DNA of 64,000 nucleotides from Rugamonas sp. A1-17. GTDB lineage: Bacteria > Pseudomonadota > Gammaproteobacteria > Burkholderiales > Burkholderiaceae_D. Of the stretch, positions 33,574 to 42,327 are shown piece by piece (the first letter of the stretch is position 1; each line of letters begins with the position of its first letter). The notes under the pieces are model-generated. The model did no database searches. It saw only the letters and a list, made by a program, of their open reading frames with translations, and had not been told where the DNA came from. The translations under genes were made by a program, and so were the position numbers. The stretch spans positions 52,906 through 116,905 of the forward strand of contig JAJLPB010000019.1 of NCBI GenBank assembly GCA_025548565.1, given 5' to 3'.

Positions 33574-34272
33574 ATGAGCGCAAAAATTGTCGTAGTATTT
33601 AACCAAAAGGGCGGGTGCGCTAAGACCATGACCACAATGCAGCTTGCCGGCACTTGGGGCCGTATGGGTTTGCGGGTTTTCGTCGTCGACATGGACCCTC
33701 AAAACACGGCAAAGTTATGGGAACTTCAAGCGTCTTCAGACCAGCCATTCTCAGCAGACGTCGAGTCGTTTGCGCCGTTGAAAAAACACTTCGTTGATAA
33801 ACTTGAACCGTTGCTGGAAAAATTCGATGTGATCTTGATCGATTGCCCGCCCTCTGCTGAATCCGATGTCCCCTGGACCGCTTTACTGATCGCAGATTAC
33901 GCGATCATTCCCGTTATTCCGGTAATGGACAACGTGTGGGCATCCAAAATCGCTGAGGAACTGGTGCTCAAGGCACGAGCGGAGCGAAGCGCCGCAGATG
34001 GCCCTCTTCAAGCAGCATATTTGCTAAGCATGAACCGCAAAGGCAAAGTATTCGACGTCTGCTTAGAAGCGCTTAAAAAGGATATACAACTTCCCATACT
34101 GAAGTCCCGAATTGGTATGCGAAACGCTTACCCTGAATGCCAGTTGTATGGCTGTACGGTCGGCGACTTTGCGGAGTCAACCGCTTCCAAGGAAGTAGAA
34201 ATGGCGGCAACAGAAATAGGAAAGCAAATAGGATTGAAATTTACGAAACAAAAAGGATCAAAGCATGAGTAA
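33574..34272 (+). CDS. parA: ParA partition ATPase
   Basis: A 232-residue P-loop ATPase with the deviant Walker A of ParA/MinD proteins, KGGCAKT (12-18), followed by VVDMDPQ (Walker A', near 37-43) and VILIDCPPSAE (Walker B). There is no N-terminal HTH, so this is the short (type Ib) form. It drives active segregation of the plasmid with ParB bound to the palindrome array. The ATG at 33574 follows AGGGGAT; a GTG 18 bases earlier sits in the palindrome and is less likely. It overlaps parB by eight bases. Confidence 0.9.
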   Translation: MSAKIVVVFNQKGGCAKTMTTMQLAGTWGRMGLRVFVVDMDPQNTAKLWELQASSDQPFSADVESFAPLKKHFVDKLEPLLEKFDVILIDCPPSAESDVPWTALLIADYAIIPVIPVMDNVWASKIAEELVLKARAERSAADGPLQAAYLLSMNRKGKVFDVCLEALKKDIQLPILKSRIGMRNAYPECQLYGCTVGDFAESTASKEVEMAATEIGKQIGLKFTKQKGSKHE

Positions 34273-35278
34273 TACGATCAAGAAAGGGGACATGGCAAGT
34301 CGCGCTCTCGGTGCCGCTGCATCTACTCCTGGAATATCGCAGCGCTTTGCGCACGCGCGCGAGTTAGCCGGCAACAGCCCAGCTGCCCCCCTTGTACCGG
34401 CCGCAGTTCCAATGTTGGCGCCCACAGTACGTCCAGAAGCACCCGTTAACGTGACGGTGGTCGCTGGATCGGAAACGTTGGAGACAGTGGAACTTGAGAA
34501 GATCGATCAAAATCCATACAACGCCAGAAAGGTGTATCGCCTCAACCGTATTTCCGAACTGGCAGCAAGTATCGGGGCCAATGGGCAGGATACGCCCGGC
34601 ATAGCAACAATCCGGGACGGGCGCTATGTCCTGGTCGCCGGACACTATCGATACAAGGCTCTGCGCATGTTGGGTAATCGCCCGATGCTTCTGTTGATCC
34701 GTCCTGGGCTCACGGACCGGGAAATGTATGAGATGAGTTTCCGTGAAAATGTGCAGCGAGAAGATCAGTCGGCTCTCGATAACGCGTTATCTTGGAAAGA
34801 ATTATTGAACAAGGGAGTCTACGCCTCTGAAACCGAAATCTCTGATGTCACCGGCTATTCGTTACCGAATATAAACAAAACCATGGCCGTACTTCGGTTG
34901 AATGAGACGGTTCTGGCCATCATCCGTGAAGAGCCAACAAAGTTTAAATTCAGCGTGGTATATGAACTGGTCTTGTTTGGCGAAACCGCTAAAGATGCAG
35001 GCTTGGAAGATACCTTGACCCTGGCACGTGGGGTGTTAGCCGGCGACGTAACTCGTAAGGCTATTCAAGAGGCACGAGAACGTCTTGAAAAACCTGCGAA
35101 GCAACGCAAGACGAAAGAGACAGCCCGGACTTACAACATCAATACCGCAGGGATAGCGAATGGATCGCTTAAGACCTGGGATTCGGGGAAAGTATCATTG
35201 GATGTGATGATCTTGGATCCGGTAGCGCGGCATGCACTGCTAGCTGAACTACGCGAACGATTTGGTCTAGCGGAATAA
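34265..35278 (+). CDS. parB: ParB/Spo0J-family partition protein
   Basis: A 337-residue protein with the ParB N-terminal CTPase motifs AGHYRYKA (125-132, the GxRRxxA box) and FRENVQRED (159-167, the ENxQR box), then an HTH (about 185-212, ASETEISDVTGYSLPNINK) for parS binding. The basic C-terminal part would hold the dimerisation region. The N-terminal 60 residues are Ala/Pro-rich and would carry the ParA-activating segment. It is translationally coupled to parA (8-base overlap). Confidence 0.9.
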   Translation: MSNTIKKGDMASRALGAAASTPGISQRFAHARELAGNSPAAPLVPAAVPMLAPTVRPEAPVNVTVVAGSETLETVELEKIDQNPYNARKVYRLNRISELAASIGANGQDTPGIATIRDGRYVLVAGHYRYKALRMLGNRPMLLLIRPGLTDREMYEMSFRENVQREDQSALDNALSWKELLNKGVYASETEISDVTGYSLPNINKTMAVLRLNETVLAIIREEPTKFKFSVVYELVLFGETAKDAGLEDTLTLARGVLAGDVTRKAIQEARERLEKPAKQRKTKETARTYNINTAGIANGSLKTWDSGKVSLDVMILDPVARHALLAELRERFGLAE

Positions 35279-35424
35279 AGTAACCTGGTGGGCCGGCTCG
35301 ATCATGTGACCCTTGGGGGATTGAGCCGCCGCTTGATTTGATGACTAACTCTTCCTTTGCCATTTTGAAGTTTTTTTCAAGCTACTTGAGACCAACACCG
35401 GACTACATGTCCTTATTTGCCACT

Positions 35425-36801
35425 TTAGGCCGCTTTGCTGCCGTCCGAAAATAGATTGCCACTGTTGTCACCTTTGGTGGCCTTTGCGGCCTTCTGAAGG
35501 CGATTTGCTACGTAGCTTCCGAAACTAGGGGAGACCTTGGGGTTGTCCAGGTGATTGACAAGTTCACTGACCTCAATTTGTAGACTACGCGCGATCATTG
35601 GGGCCGTAGCCAGTTTGCAAAACTCTGAGGTGAGAGTTTGTTGGTCTTCAGCGCTGAGTGTTTGGAAGCTTGTCCAACCCAGCTGCGATTCTTTTTGCTG
35701 GCGAGCGGTAAACTCTTTATCGGCCGAAACTTCTCGGCCAATTTTAGTTTTTTCTCCGCGCGCACTGGCAAGTTTCACACCTGCACTACGCTCTTGTATT
35801 TCCTTGTCCAGTGAGCCTATCAAATATCCTTCACTGAGTGCCTTCATAAAATAGCCTCCAGCACGTAATTTAACCTTGCCAGCTGAGACTTGGTGACGTG
35901 TGTACTCCATCGCCTGCTGGATGTGATCGTCAGTGAACGTCGTACGATTGCGTACGATCTCATCGAAGTCCGATTGGTTCAGCCCAAATTCACTGCGTAA
36001 TGTCTCGTAAGTGTTCTTGAGCACGACAAACGCAGTTTTTTGCTCATCTGTTTGCTGGCTGGTATCCCACTTAAATCGCACATGTCCGATCTTCTTCGAG
36101 CCAGGAACATTTTGAGTGACCATGACTACTTTAAGCCCCGTAACCTCGGCGATCTCATTGACGGCAACGTCTAAAACCTTGTTGCGGAAATGCTTGAATA
36201 AACTGTACGTTTTTTTCTCGCATTCAAGCCAAACACGTAAGGCTTCTAGATCGAACCAGGGTGTGACTCCCTCGTCCATGTATGGCTGCAACCGGTCGTA
36301 AAGGATTTTTGAATATATCGATTTGAAGACATAACGCAAGCTTAAGAAGTGGGTTGCTTGAGGGTTCTTAATGGCTTTTTGCAAGCGCTCGGGCAACTCG
36401 AAAATGAACTCGCCTCCAGCAATGAATGCAGGTCCCATGAGAGGGACCGATCCCCATGGTTGTGATGCTTCGTCTTGCACGTCTGGACCGTTGAGCTCGA
36501 TTGCCGCTTTTTGAGCTTCACGAATCAATTTTTTGAGGTGAGCGCGATTTTCGCTAGTCGTTGCTAGTAGCCATTTGAACAAACCATAGTCGACGCGATA
36601 TTCTTTTTTGAGTTCAGGTTCGGACGCTACGAGAAAGTAGGCCACATCCACCAGTCGTCGACCTGCGAGGCTAAGGTCGACGATTCTGACAAAGGCATTG
36701 CTGCGACGGAAACCAAGCGCTTTCGGTGCCGCATCAACGCTGCGCCCTTGTGGCGACAGCGTGTCAAATAGCATCAATGCAAGTTGTCTTGATTCGTCCA
36801 C
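35425..36801 (-). CDS. Rep_3-family plasmid replication initiator
   Basis: A 458-residue initiator. Residues 30-250 follow the Rep_3 pattern: tandem winged helices with VDLSLAGRRLVDVAYF, then FIFELPERLQKAI and LSLRYVFKSIYSKILYDRL. An extended C-terminal region of 200 residues carries charged helices. It should bind the iterons upstream of its own promoter and open the origin. The start is a GTG at 36801 with AGGAAAG upstream. It is longer than the usual 230-330 residues of the family. Confidence 0.8.
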   Translation of the reverse strand: MDESRQLALMLFDTLSPQGRSVDAAPKALGFRRSNAFVRIVDLSLAGRRLVDVAYFLVASEPELKKEYRVDYGLFKWLLATTSENRAHLKKLIREAQKAAIELNGPDVQDEASQPWGSVPLMGPAFIAGGEFIFELPERLQKAIKNPQATHFLSLRYVFKSIYSKILYDRLQPYMDEGVTPWFDLEALRVWLECEKKTYSLFKHFRNKVLDVAVNEIAEVTGLKVVMVTQNVPGSKKIGHVRFKWDTSQQTDEQKTAFVVLKNTYETLRSEFGLNQSDFDEIVRNRTTFTDDHIQQAMEYTRHQVSAGKVKLRAGGYFMKALSEGYLIGSLDKEIQERSAGVKLASARGEKTKIGREVSADKEFTARQQKESQLGWTSFQTLSAEDQQTLTSEFCKLATAPMIARSLQIEVSELVNHLDNPKVSPSFGSYVANRLQKAAKATKGDNSGNLFSDGSKAA

Positions 36802-36830
36802 GTGGGTTGCTTTCCTGAATAATTTCCGAA

Positions 36831-36859
36831 ATATTGCACGGAAATGGTCGACGTGTCAA
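36831..36859 (-). promoter_or_regulatory. rep promoter with adjacent iteron operator
   Basis: On the minus strand: TTGACA (36859-36854), a 17-base spacer, and CAATAT (36836-36831). An inverted iteron (36861-36877) abuts the -35 box, so initiator binding would repress its own transcription. Confidence 0.6.
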
Positions 36860-36860
36860 A

Positions 36861-37806
36861 ACAAGATTGGTGACCTTGAGGTTGGTTTTTTGGGTGATGG
36901 TTGGGTTGTCCACAGCAATTTTGCAGAAGTATAGTTTCTTTTTTAAAACTAAACCTACTTACTAGGCAATGTATAGAAGTGTTTTAAATCAATAGGTTAA
37001 GACAGCAAAGACCCAAATTGGATTAGCAAGGTCACATGCTTTGTAGGGCATGGTCATTTCAGACACGTCAAAGGTCACAAAGTTTGTATGTTGGTTGAAG
37101 GCTGCCTATGAGAAAGGTCACTGGCATTGTTCACGAAGGTCGCCTGATTTGTTTTTAATCGTAATTGCCTGGATACCAACGAAGGTCACAGGAATTGTGG
37201 GCGTTGGGTTAACCCTGGTGAAAAAAGACTCGGTCGCGAACGATCATAGCGGAGTTTTATGATCATCGGGTCGTTGCTAATGTTGCAAAAGCTGCTCAAT
37301 TGAGTGAAGTAGGGGCCTTATACCTTAATCTGTGAGGTAGGATCGGCCGAAAGGTCACCTAATTTGTGGCGTTTTTAGATCTGTATAGTTGGATCGTTTT
37401 ATGAAAGGTCACCTTCATTGTGGTATTTTTGGATGCTCACAGTGATTATTAATTAAGCAATTGCTGTACAAGACTGGTGACCTTGGCGTCTCGTTTTTCG
37501 TCCGGGCCACGCTTGCTGGTGCACAAAGCGGACCACAATCTGGAGATTCCGGGCGATTGACCACAATATTAGTGACCTTGGGTCCAGGGATGGGGCGTCA
37601 TCGGGCTATTCCACTCGCAAATTTACAAATTGGGTGACCATAGTGTTCGATTTGCTCCTCCATTTTGAGATCCAACCAGGTTAGGCTCCTTAGCCACCAA
37701 TTCAGGAGGCCACAAGGTCACCAAGTCTGTACCGGGGAGATGGACCAGAATCGTATTTTCTGCAGTAGGTCGGGCAAGATTTGACGAGTATGGTCACAAA
37801 ATTTGT
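36861..37806. other. Iteron-type origin of replication (oriV)
   Basis: Thirteen 17-base iterons of consensus AAGGTCACnnnnnTTGT. Plus strand starts: 37028, 37071, 37114, 37136, 37182, 37351, 37405, 37714, 37790. Inverted copies: 36861-36877, 37468-37484, 37563-37579, 37625-37641. Several neighbours are 43 or 22 bases apart, that is on the same face of the helix. The array sits upstream of rep and holds no gene. An AT-rich stretch (36925-37015) and a DnaA-box-like site lie beside it. Confidence 0.85.
36906..36914 (+). promoter_or_regulatory. DnaA-box-like site
   Basis: TTGTCCACA differs from the consensus TTATCCACA at one position. It is next to the AT-rich part of the iteron origin, where host DnaA would assist opening. 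Confidence 0.5.
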
Positions 37807-37945
37807 CGTCAATATGTGAGTGCTCACTTACTATCGAGAGTGAGCAGAATGCAGACAGATATGGACAGGCCAAGAAACATCGCTAGCCCTTTGCGCCAAG
37901 ACATTGGCGATGTCTAGCTCGGCGCAGTTAACATTTTCCAGCGAC

Positions 37946-38803
37946 TTACGCCGCTGGTGCGGTCATCATGGTAGCCATGCGATCGATGAACTGACCAAGA
38001 TCGTTGGCGGACAGATGCTTGTCATTCGCGAGGATTTGCTTGTAGAGCAAACTGATGATCATTACCGCGTCTGGCGGGGTGATAGGGACGGCAATTGCGA
38101 AGCGGTCACGCTGTCCCATTCGCACAAAGTATCTCGATTCCTGGGCCCTTAGATGCAAGAACTTGTCGTGTGCGTCGCCATGGCCATCGAGTTGAACAGA
38201 CTCGATTTTGTTTTCGAGTAACGCCAAGACTTGGTACATCTCCGTTGTTGTGAGTTGGACGATGATCTTGTTCTGCCAGTCGTATGCGCTGGCGCCGCCA
38301 CCATTGAGAGCACGTGCGCCATCGATCTGAATGGTGTGGGCATTGCCTTTTCGGGTTCTAGCCTCACTGATGGTCAACGCCGCGGATTTTGCGAATACTT
38401 TGAACGAGTAGTAGGGGGCTGCACCAAGTTCAACGTCCGGGGCAACTGGTTTGTGACCGAGTCCAACCATGTACGCGACAAAGAATGGCCGTTCGGTGGG
38501 CTCTTGCATGGCCTTCTCGAGCATGGATATGAACGATTGGCCCTCATCGAGCACCATCTTGGTCAACTGCGCTTGATGACATTGGAATCCCAGGGCGCGT
38601 AACTTCGACCTGGTCGCCGGCGAATGACTGTGCGATACGAGCTTCAATACGGTTCGTCCACCCGAGTCACCACGTGCGCAACGTAGGAGGGCGGTTTCGA
38701 ATATTTTGCCCGCGGAAGTCTTGGCCAAAGCCAGCAGCTGTTCCTTGCTCAGAGGGGGGAGATCCGCGCCGGCCATGATTTCCTCAATGAGTTGAAGCTT
38801 CAT
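37946..38803 (-). CDS. Unknown protein coupled to a tyrosine recombinase
   Basis: A 285-residue soluble protein with no recognised domain. It is helical at both ends with a beta-rich centre. Its ATG overlaps the stop of the recombinase gene by four bases (ATGA), so the two are translated together and probably function together, for example in plasmid dimer resolution or integration. It lies between the iteron origin and the recombinase. Confidence 0.6.
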   Translation of the reverse strand: MKLQLIEEIMAGADLPPLSKEQLLALAKTSAGKIFETALLRCARGDSGGRTVLKLVSHSHSPATRSKLRALGFQCHQAQLTKMVLDEGQSFISMLEKAMQEPTERPFFVAYMVGLGHKPVAPDVELGAAPYYSFKVFAKSAALTISEARTRKGNAHTIQIDGARALNGGGASAYDWQNKIIVQLTTTEMYQVLALLENKIESVQLDGHGDAHDKFLHLRAQESRYFVRMGQRDRFAIAVPITPPDAVMIISLLYKQILANDKHLSANDLGQFIDRMATMMTAPAA

Positions 38804-39774
38804 TCGCGTCTCCCTGCCATCTCATACGTGTCGGTCGAACGCTCGAGCGCCAGGCCAAGCTGCTTGGTGAGTTCCGGTTTTTGAGTACCTTGCTTAAGTT
38901 CCTGTACCGCGAAAGTATTGCGAAGTGTTCGGCCGCCGGAGCGGGGCAATTCAATCTTGGCGGCGCGAAGCGTGGCCTTAACATGCCGGTACACAGTCGC
39001 TTGGTCTAGAGGCGACCCATTGTAAGAAGGGAAGGCCAAGTCGCCGGTGATTGGCAACGCAGCACGCTCGGCAATCCAGGCCAGCACATCTTCGACAGCA
39101 GGCGTGCGCAAGAAAGTCGAATGCTCATAGGAAGACTGGCTTTTGAATTCGGTTGTGAGGTGCAGCTGCAGCGAGCCATCCATTTCAGCCTGGCGTCCGA
39201 TCTCGGTCATCAACATACCAATGACCTCAGAAACTCGTAGACCACCGAAGAGCATCACGAGCTGCATTGCGCGATCCCGTCGCCGGCGCCACTCCGATGG
39301 TTCGGTCGAGGAGGGCAGGGCGGCGACAAAGCGATCGAGCTGCTCGGACGTCAGCGTCACCATGGATTTGTCTTTGAAGTAGCGTTGCTGCTTCAACGCG
39401 CCGAAGATAGCATGCTGAGCCGGGTTCGGAGAGACCTTCAGGTAAAGGTAACAACGCTCGATCAGCCGCAGATATCGGTACGATATTTTGCTGTTTAGAT
39501 CTGGAATGCGTTTGTTGCCGACGACCGACCCAAGTTCAATAAACATCAGCAGCTCGTAGTGGCTCGCACGCGAAAACGCGGTGCCCCTGCTCGAAAGCCA
39601 GCGCGCGTACTTGCCGAACATCGTGCGATAGACCAACGCGCTCTGTTTTGAAAGAGGCTTTTTGCGCTCCTGGTCGACCTGGCGCGAGCTTGTCTCGATG
39701 AAGTCTAGGCTCTGCACGAATTGCGCAAAGCTGCCGACAGGATCGAGGTCCCAAAGTTCAAGTTGTGTTTTCAA
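38800..39774 (-). CDS. Tyrosine-recombinase-family protein with altered active site
   Basis: A 324-residue protein of the phage-integrase/Xer fold. It has the first arginine in FGGLRVSEV (Arg180), a beta-strand Lys in EFKSQSS (Lys211), and the C-terminal block GGRTLRNTFAVQEL with Arg285, then Tyr317 in STDTYEM. The two conserved histidines are replaced (Arg282 in the HxxR position, Leu308 in the LGH position). It may be a divergent active recombinase or a DNA-binding derivative. The location near oriV fits a resolvase. Confidence 0.7.
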   Translation of the reverse strand: MKTQLELWDLDPVGSFAQFVQSLDFIETSSRQVDQERKKPLSKQSALVYRTMFGKYARWLSSRGTAFSRASHYELLMFIELGSVVGNKRIPDLNSKISYRYLRLIERCYLYLKVSPNPAQHAIFGALKQQRYFKDKSMVTLTSEQLDRFVAALPSSTEPSEWRRRRDRAMQLVMLFGGLRVSEVIGMLMTEIGRQAEMDGSLQLHLTTEFKSQSSYEHSTFLRTPAVEDVLAWIAERAALPITGDLAFPSYNGSPLDQATVYRHVKATLRAAKIELPRSGGRTLRNTFAVQELKQGTQKPELTKQLGLALERSTDTYEMAGRRE

Positions 39775-40324
39775 TCTGAGACACCTTTCTTACGTGCTCG
39801 ACACCAAAAACCCATCTTGGCCTTACGCCAACAGTTCGAGTACGAATTCAATCCGCATTAGCGGAGCGGTTAAAAGCGAAGACATTTTAACTTATATTGC
39901 ATTTAACCGACATCGTAGCAGCAATTTTGATCTCGGCAAGCCGCCGATTCCAGCGGCCGTTCCTTGTAGACGCTTTTGACTTTTTAAGCTCTTTTCATTC
40001 TTTTTGCTCATTTAGCAACGCGTGGAGGGTGGGCACGAGACGCGGCTGGTTTAAGGCGGCCGAAGTCGCAGACGCATGTAGGGTTTTGATGGGCTGGTAT
40101 ATTCGTTGGTTAATTGCATTAACCTTAGCCCGGTCAAGGGGATCTGAACGTGGGGGGAAAGTTGAAGGGTGGCATGCGGCCGATGGTAGGGACCTTAAAC
40201 ACCGATTGTGGGGCAAAACCAGCTCGATTTCTTTAGCGAGTCCGCCCATTTGGAGCGCCGCTCTGGTTGGAATTGCACCGGGACGCCTTAGGCACACCAA
40301 GAGCCATCCTGTCCTGCGTTCAAG
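39775..40324. other. Non-coding gap between recombinase and GntR gene
   Basis: About 550 bases. Short open frames exist on both strands (for example 39995-40300 minus) but lack ribosome sites and recognisable sequence. No repeat found; possibly eroded DNA. Confidence 0.35.
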
Positions 40325-40882
40325 TTAGCTGGCATGGGATGAATCGTTCGAAAAAAAGTGTGGCGCTGTCAATCGCATATCGCCTGGCATGCCGCCAACA
40401 CAGTTCGCATCGAACACGACCAAGTCGACCATGCTGTCGACGCCCCAGACCTTCAGCAGGCTCGCCACCTTGCCGGGGACGGTGTCCCTTCTCACGCACG
40501 GCAGCACCTGTTGGTCGCCCAACGCAAGTACAGCGACGGGATCAAGTTCCAGTTGGCGCACCTCCTCGGAGGCCCGTTCCAGCGTTGGTCGTAACAGTGC
40601 CACGCGTTCGTGGGTACTGATCGCCCTGCACTCGGCCACAAGCATGCCAGTGCCGCAGCTGCGCATCAGCAGGCCATCGGTCTCCATCAAGTTGTAGGCC
40701 TTAGACACGGTCATCGGGTTGACTGCCAGCGACAACGCAGCGTCGCGCACCGATCGCAGCATGTCACACGGCGCCAGCACGCCGGCGGCCAATAGGCGGC
40801 GAATCTGCTCGATCAGCTGGCGATAGATTGGCTCGGACGAACCGGTCGCAATCGTGAACAGGGTGGCGGTATGAGAGAACAT
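40325..40882 (-). CDS. GntR-family (YtrA-like) transcriptional regulator
   Basis: A 185-residue protein. Residues 10-85 form a GntR-type winged helix: PIYRQLIEQIRRLLAAGVL, then LAVNPMTVSKAYNLMETDGL (recognition helix) and a wing ending TGMLVAE. There is no large FadR/UTRA domain, as in the YtrA subfamily. The last 90 residues do not resemble the usual short YtrA tail and may be foreign sequence. I start at the ATG at 40882. There is no ABC transporter gene beside it, unlike typical YtrA regulators, so this may be a stranded gene. Confidence 0.6.
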   Translation of the reverse strand: MFSHTATLFTIATGSSEPIYRQLIEQIRRLLAAGVLAPCDMLRSVRDAALSLAVNPMTVSKAYNLMETDGLLMRSCGTGMLVAECRAISTHERVALLRPTLERASEEVRQLELDPVAVLALGDQQVLPCVRRDTVPGKVASLLKVWGVDSMVDLVVFDANCVGGMPGDMRLTAPHFFSNDSSHAS

Positions 40883-41486
40883 AGTGCCCAGTGCGCCGCC
40901 GGCGCCACAGCGTTCGGTTGCGCACCACAATTCCTACCAGGCGGCTACCAGCGCCGGCGGCGCGTTACGGCCTCAGTCCGAAGCGTTACCTCCCACGCTT
41001 CCTGGCCGCGTGCAACGGCATCGACGGTAGAGCGGCTCCGGTCGGAAGCAAGAGACTCAGCTATAACTGGTGCACATCGACCACGCCAAGGACGACCAGA
41101 AGGCAGGGCAGGGGCCAACGCACGCACGGTGCCTACTCGGATGGGGCAAGACCACGATGAGCAACAGATGCTGGCCAGCACCGCCGCGGAGTAGGCGGCC
41201 CGACCTGAGTCAATCAGCGATCCAGTCGCATCGCTCTCCTACTGAGACAAACTTTGGACGCCGCGCAGCCTCTCATCTCGCAGGAATAGCGTTAGACATT
41301 CGGCGAAATGCAAGGAATACCTGGTGCGGACATTTTGTTGCCAAGAATACGATAAATCGAAACAGCCGATTTTCACTTAGAATTTTTAACCCATTGAAAT
41401 TAAGGCACTTTTGAAAACGCATTTGGTCAGGTGGGTGCGCCACTAGCCAAAATTTCCGGCCTATGAAAAAATATTTCTGTAGGGTA
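40883..41486. other. Gap with probable gene remnants
   Basis: About 600 bases without an intact gene. GC-rich codon-like sequence between 40950 and 41190 can be read as pieces in different frames, as expected of a decayed gene, but I cannot name it. The right part is AT-rich and leads into the next promoter/leader module. Confidence 0.35.
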
Positions 41487-41535
41487 TGGACATTGCCGCA
41501 ACTGGAAGGTAAAGTGTGTGTGCCGGTTCTCGGCA
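41487..41535 (+). promoter_or_regulatory. Promoter/leader module, copy 3
   Basis: TGGACA (41487-41492), a 17-base spacer, TAAAGT (41510-41515), five bases, then hairpin TGCCG-GTTCT-CGGCA (41521-41535). Leader of about 120 bases to the ATG at 41641. Confidence 0.65.
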
Positions 41536-41612
41536 GTCGTACTTCAAAATTCGTCCATTAATCTACTGGCTCAATAGATCAGTGGCGTGTCGTCACTAAC
41601 TCCTTTTTAATC

Positions 41613-41623
41613 CCGCTTCGCGG
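41613..41623 (+). promoter_or_regulatory. RBS-proximal hairpin before 41641
   Basis: CCGC-TTC-GCGG, then AACAAACTGGAGAAATC and the ATG. The hairpin ends 17 bases before the start codon and immediately upstream of the Shine-Dalgarno. Confidence 0.6.
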
Positions 41624-41640
41624 AACAAACTGGAGAAATC

Positions 41641-41901
41641 ATGTCTATTCTGAACACCGCTAGCCGCACCGCCCTTAAAGCCAAACTGGTCAACAAAGAA
41701 AACCAAGCGTTCTCGGCATACCCTGTCTTCGACTCCGAATTTTGGGAATCGATCTACAAGGCAGCCAAGAACCCTAAAACCGCCAACGAAGTCCTGATGA
41801 GCATGCAGATTATCGAAAGCGAACCGTGCATCGAAAACGACCGCGTGTGGAACTGTGTCAACACAGCCCGCTCGCACGCAAAGATCGCTCTCCTGAACTG
41901 A
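41641..41901 (+). CDS. Hypothetical protein, 86 aa
   Basis: A small soluble protein (MSILNTASRTALKAKLVNKE) with mixed helices and two Cys near the C-terminus. The ATG has CTGGAG upstream. The gene carries both classes of leader element: the promoter-linked hairpin and the RBS-proximal hairpin. It is convergent with the 85-aa gene, their stops being four bases apart. No family recognised. Confidence 0.6.
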   Translation: MSILNTASRTALKAKLVNKENQAFSAYPVFDSEFWESIYKAAKNPKTANEVLMSMQIIESEPCIENDRVWNCVNTARSHAKIALLN

Positions 41902-41905
41902 TCCT

Positions 41906-42163
41906 TCAGTGCTTGTTAAACACCACGCATGTGGCAACGTAATCCTGGGCTCCCAGGGTTACGTCTGCCATGGCCAGACACATGTTGGCCACATCGACCA
42001 ACCCTTGCGCGCGAACATTCGGATTGGTCTCGCGTAACGTCGTGCTAAAGAGTGCGACAAGATTTTGTTCTGTCGGTGCCGTCAGATCGATCATGCCGCC
42101 AGTTTGCGCCATCCAGGCGCGATGTTCGGCGTCAGTCATATTCTCCAAATCCTTATGCTGCAT
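41906..42163 (-). CDS. Hypothetical protein, 85 aa
   Basis: The ATG at 42163 (MQHKDLENMTDAEH) has GAGGT upstream; the longer frame to 42235 lacks one. Soluble and helical. It lies in convergent orientation to the preceding gene and is the only minus-strand gene in this part of the backbone. No family recognised. Confidence 0.5.
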   Translation of the reverse strand: MQHKDLENMTDAEHRAWMAQTGGMIDLTAPTEQNLVALFSTTLRETNPNVRAQGLVDVANMCLAMADVTLGAQDYVATCVVFNKH

Positions 42164-42296
42164 CGGATACCTCTCAAAGTTGCAATGGTCAGATTGTAGC
42201 CTTCCGCATAGCCTTCGCAACCCTATCAATCGCAATGCGCGAATGTGTTTGGATTATCCAAATACATTCCCGTGAACGGGACACCCCATTTTTTTA

Positions 42297-42309
42297 GCCG
42301 CGTCGCGGC
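42297..42309 (+). promoter_or_regulatory. RBS-proximal hairpin before 42328
   Basis: GCCGC-GTC-GCGGC ends 18 bases before the ATG and is followed by CATGGAGG (Shine-Dalgarno). A second hairpin, ATTCCCGT-GA-ACGGGAC, lies 15 bases upstream. Confidence 0.6.
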
Positions 42310-42327
42310 ACGAATCATGGAGGTACC

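Noticed and set aside
36861..37806. Iterons considered as a second partition site
   Set aside because: They are non-palindromic 17-mers upstream of a Rep_3 gene with same-face spacing, the hallmark of an iteron origin.
39995..40300. 101-codon minus-strand frame in the gap before the GntR gene
   Set aside because: No ribosome site and no recognisable sequence; could be a remnant but not supportable as a gene.
40891..41194. Overlapping frames after the GntR gene
   Set aside because: Some stretches look protein-like but in different frames; best read as decayed sequence, not an intact gene.
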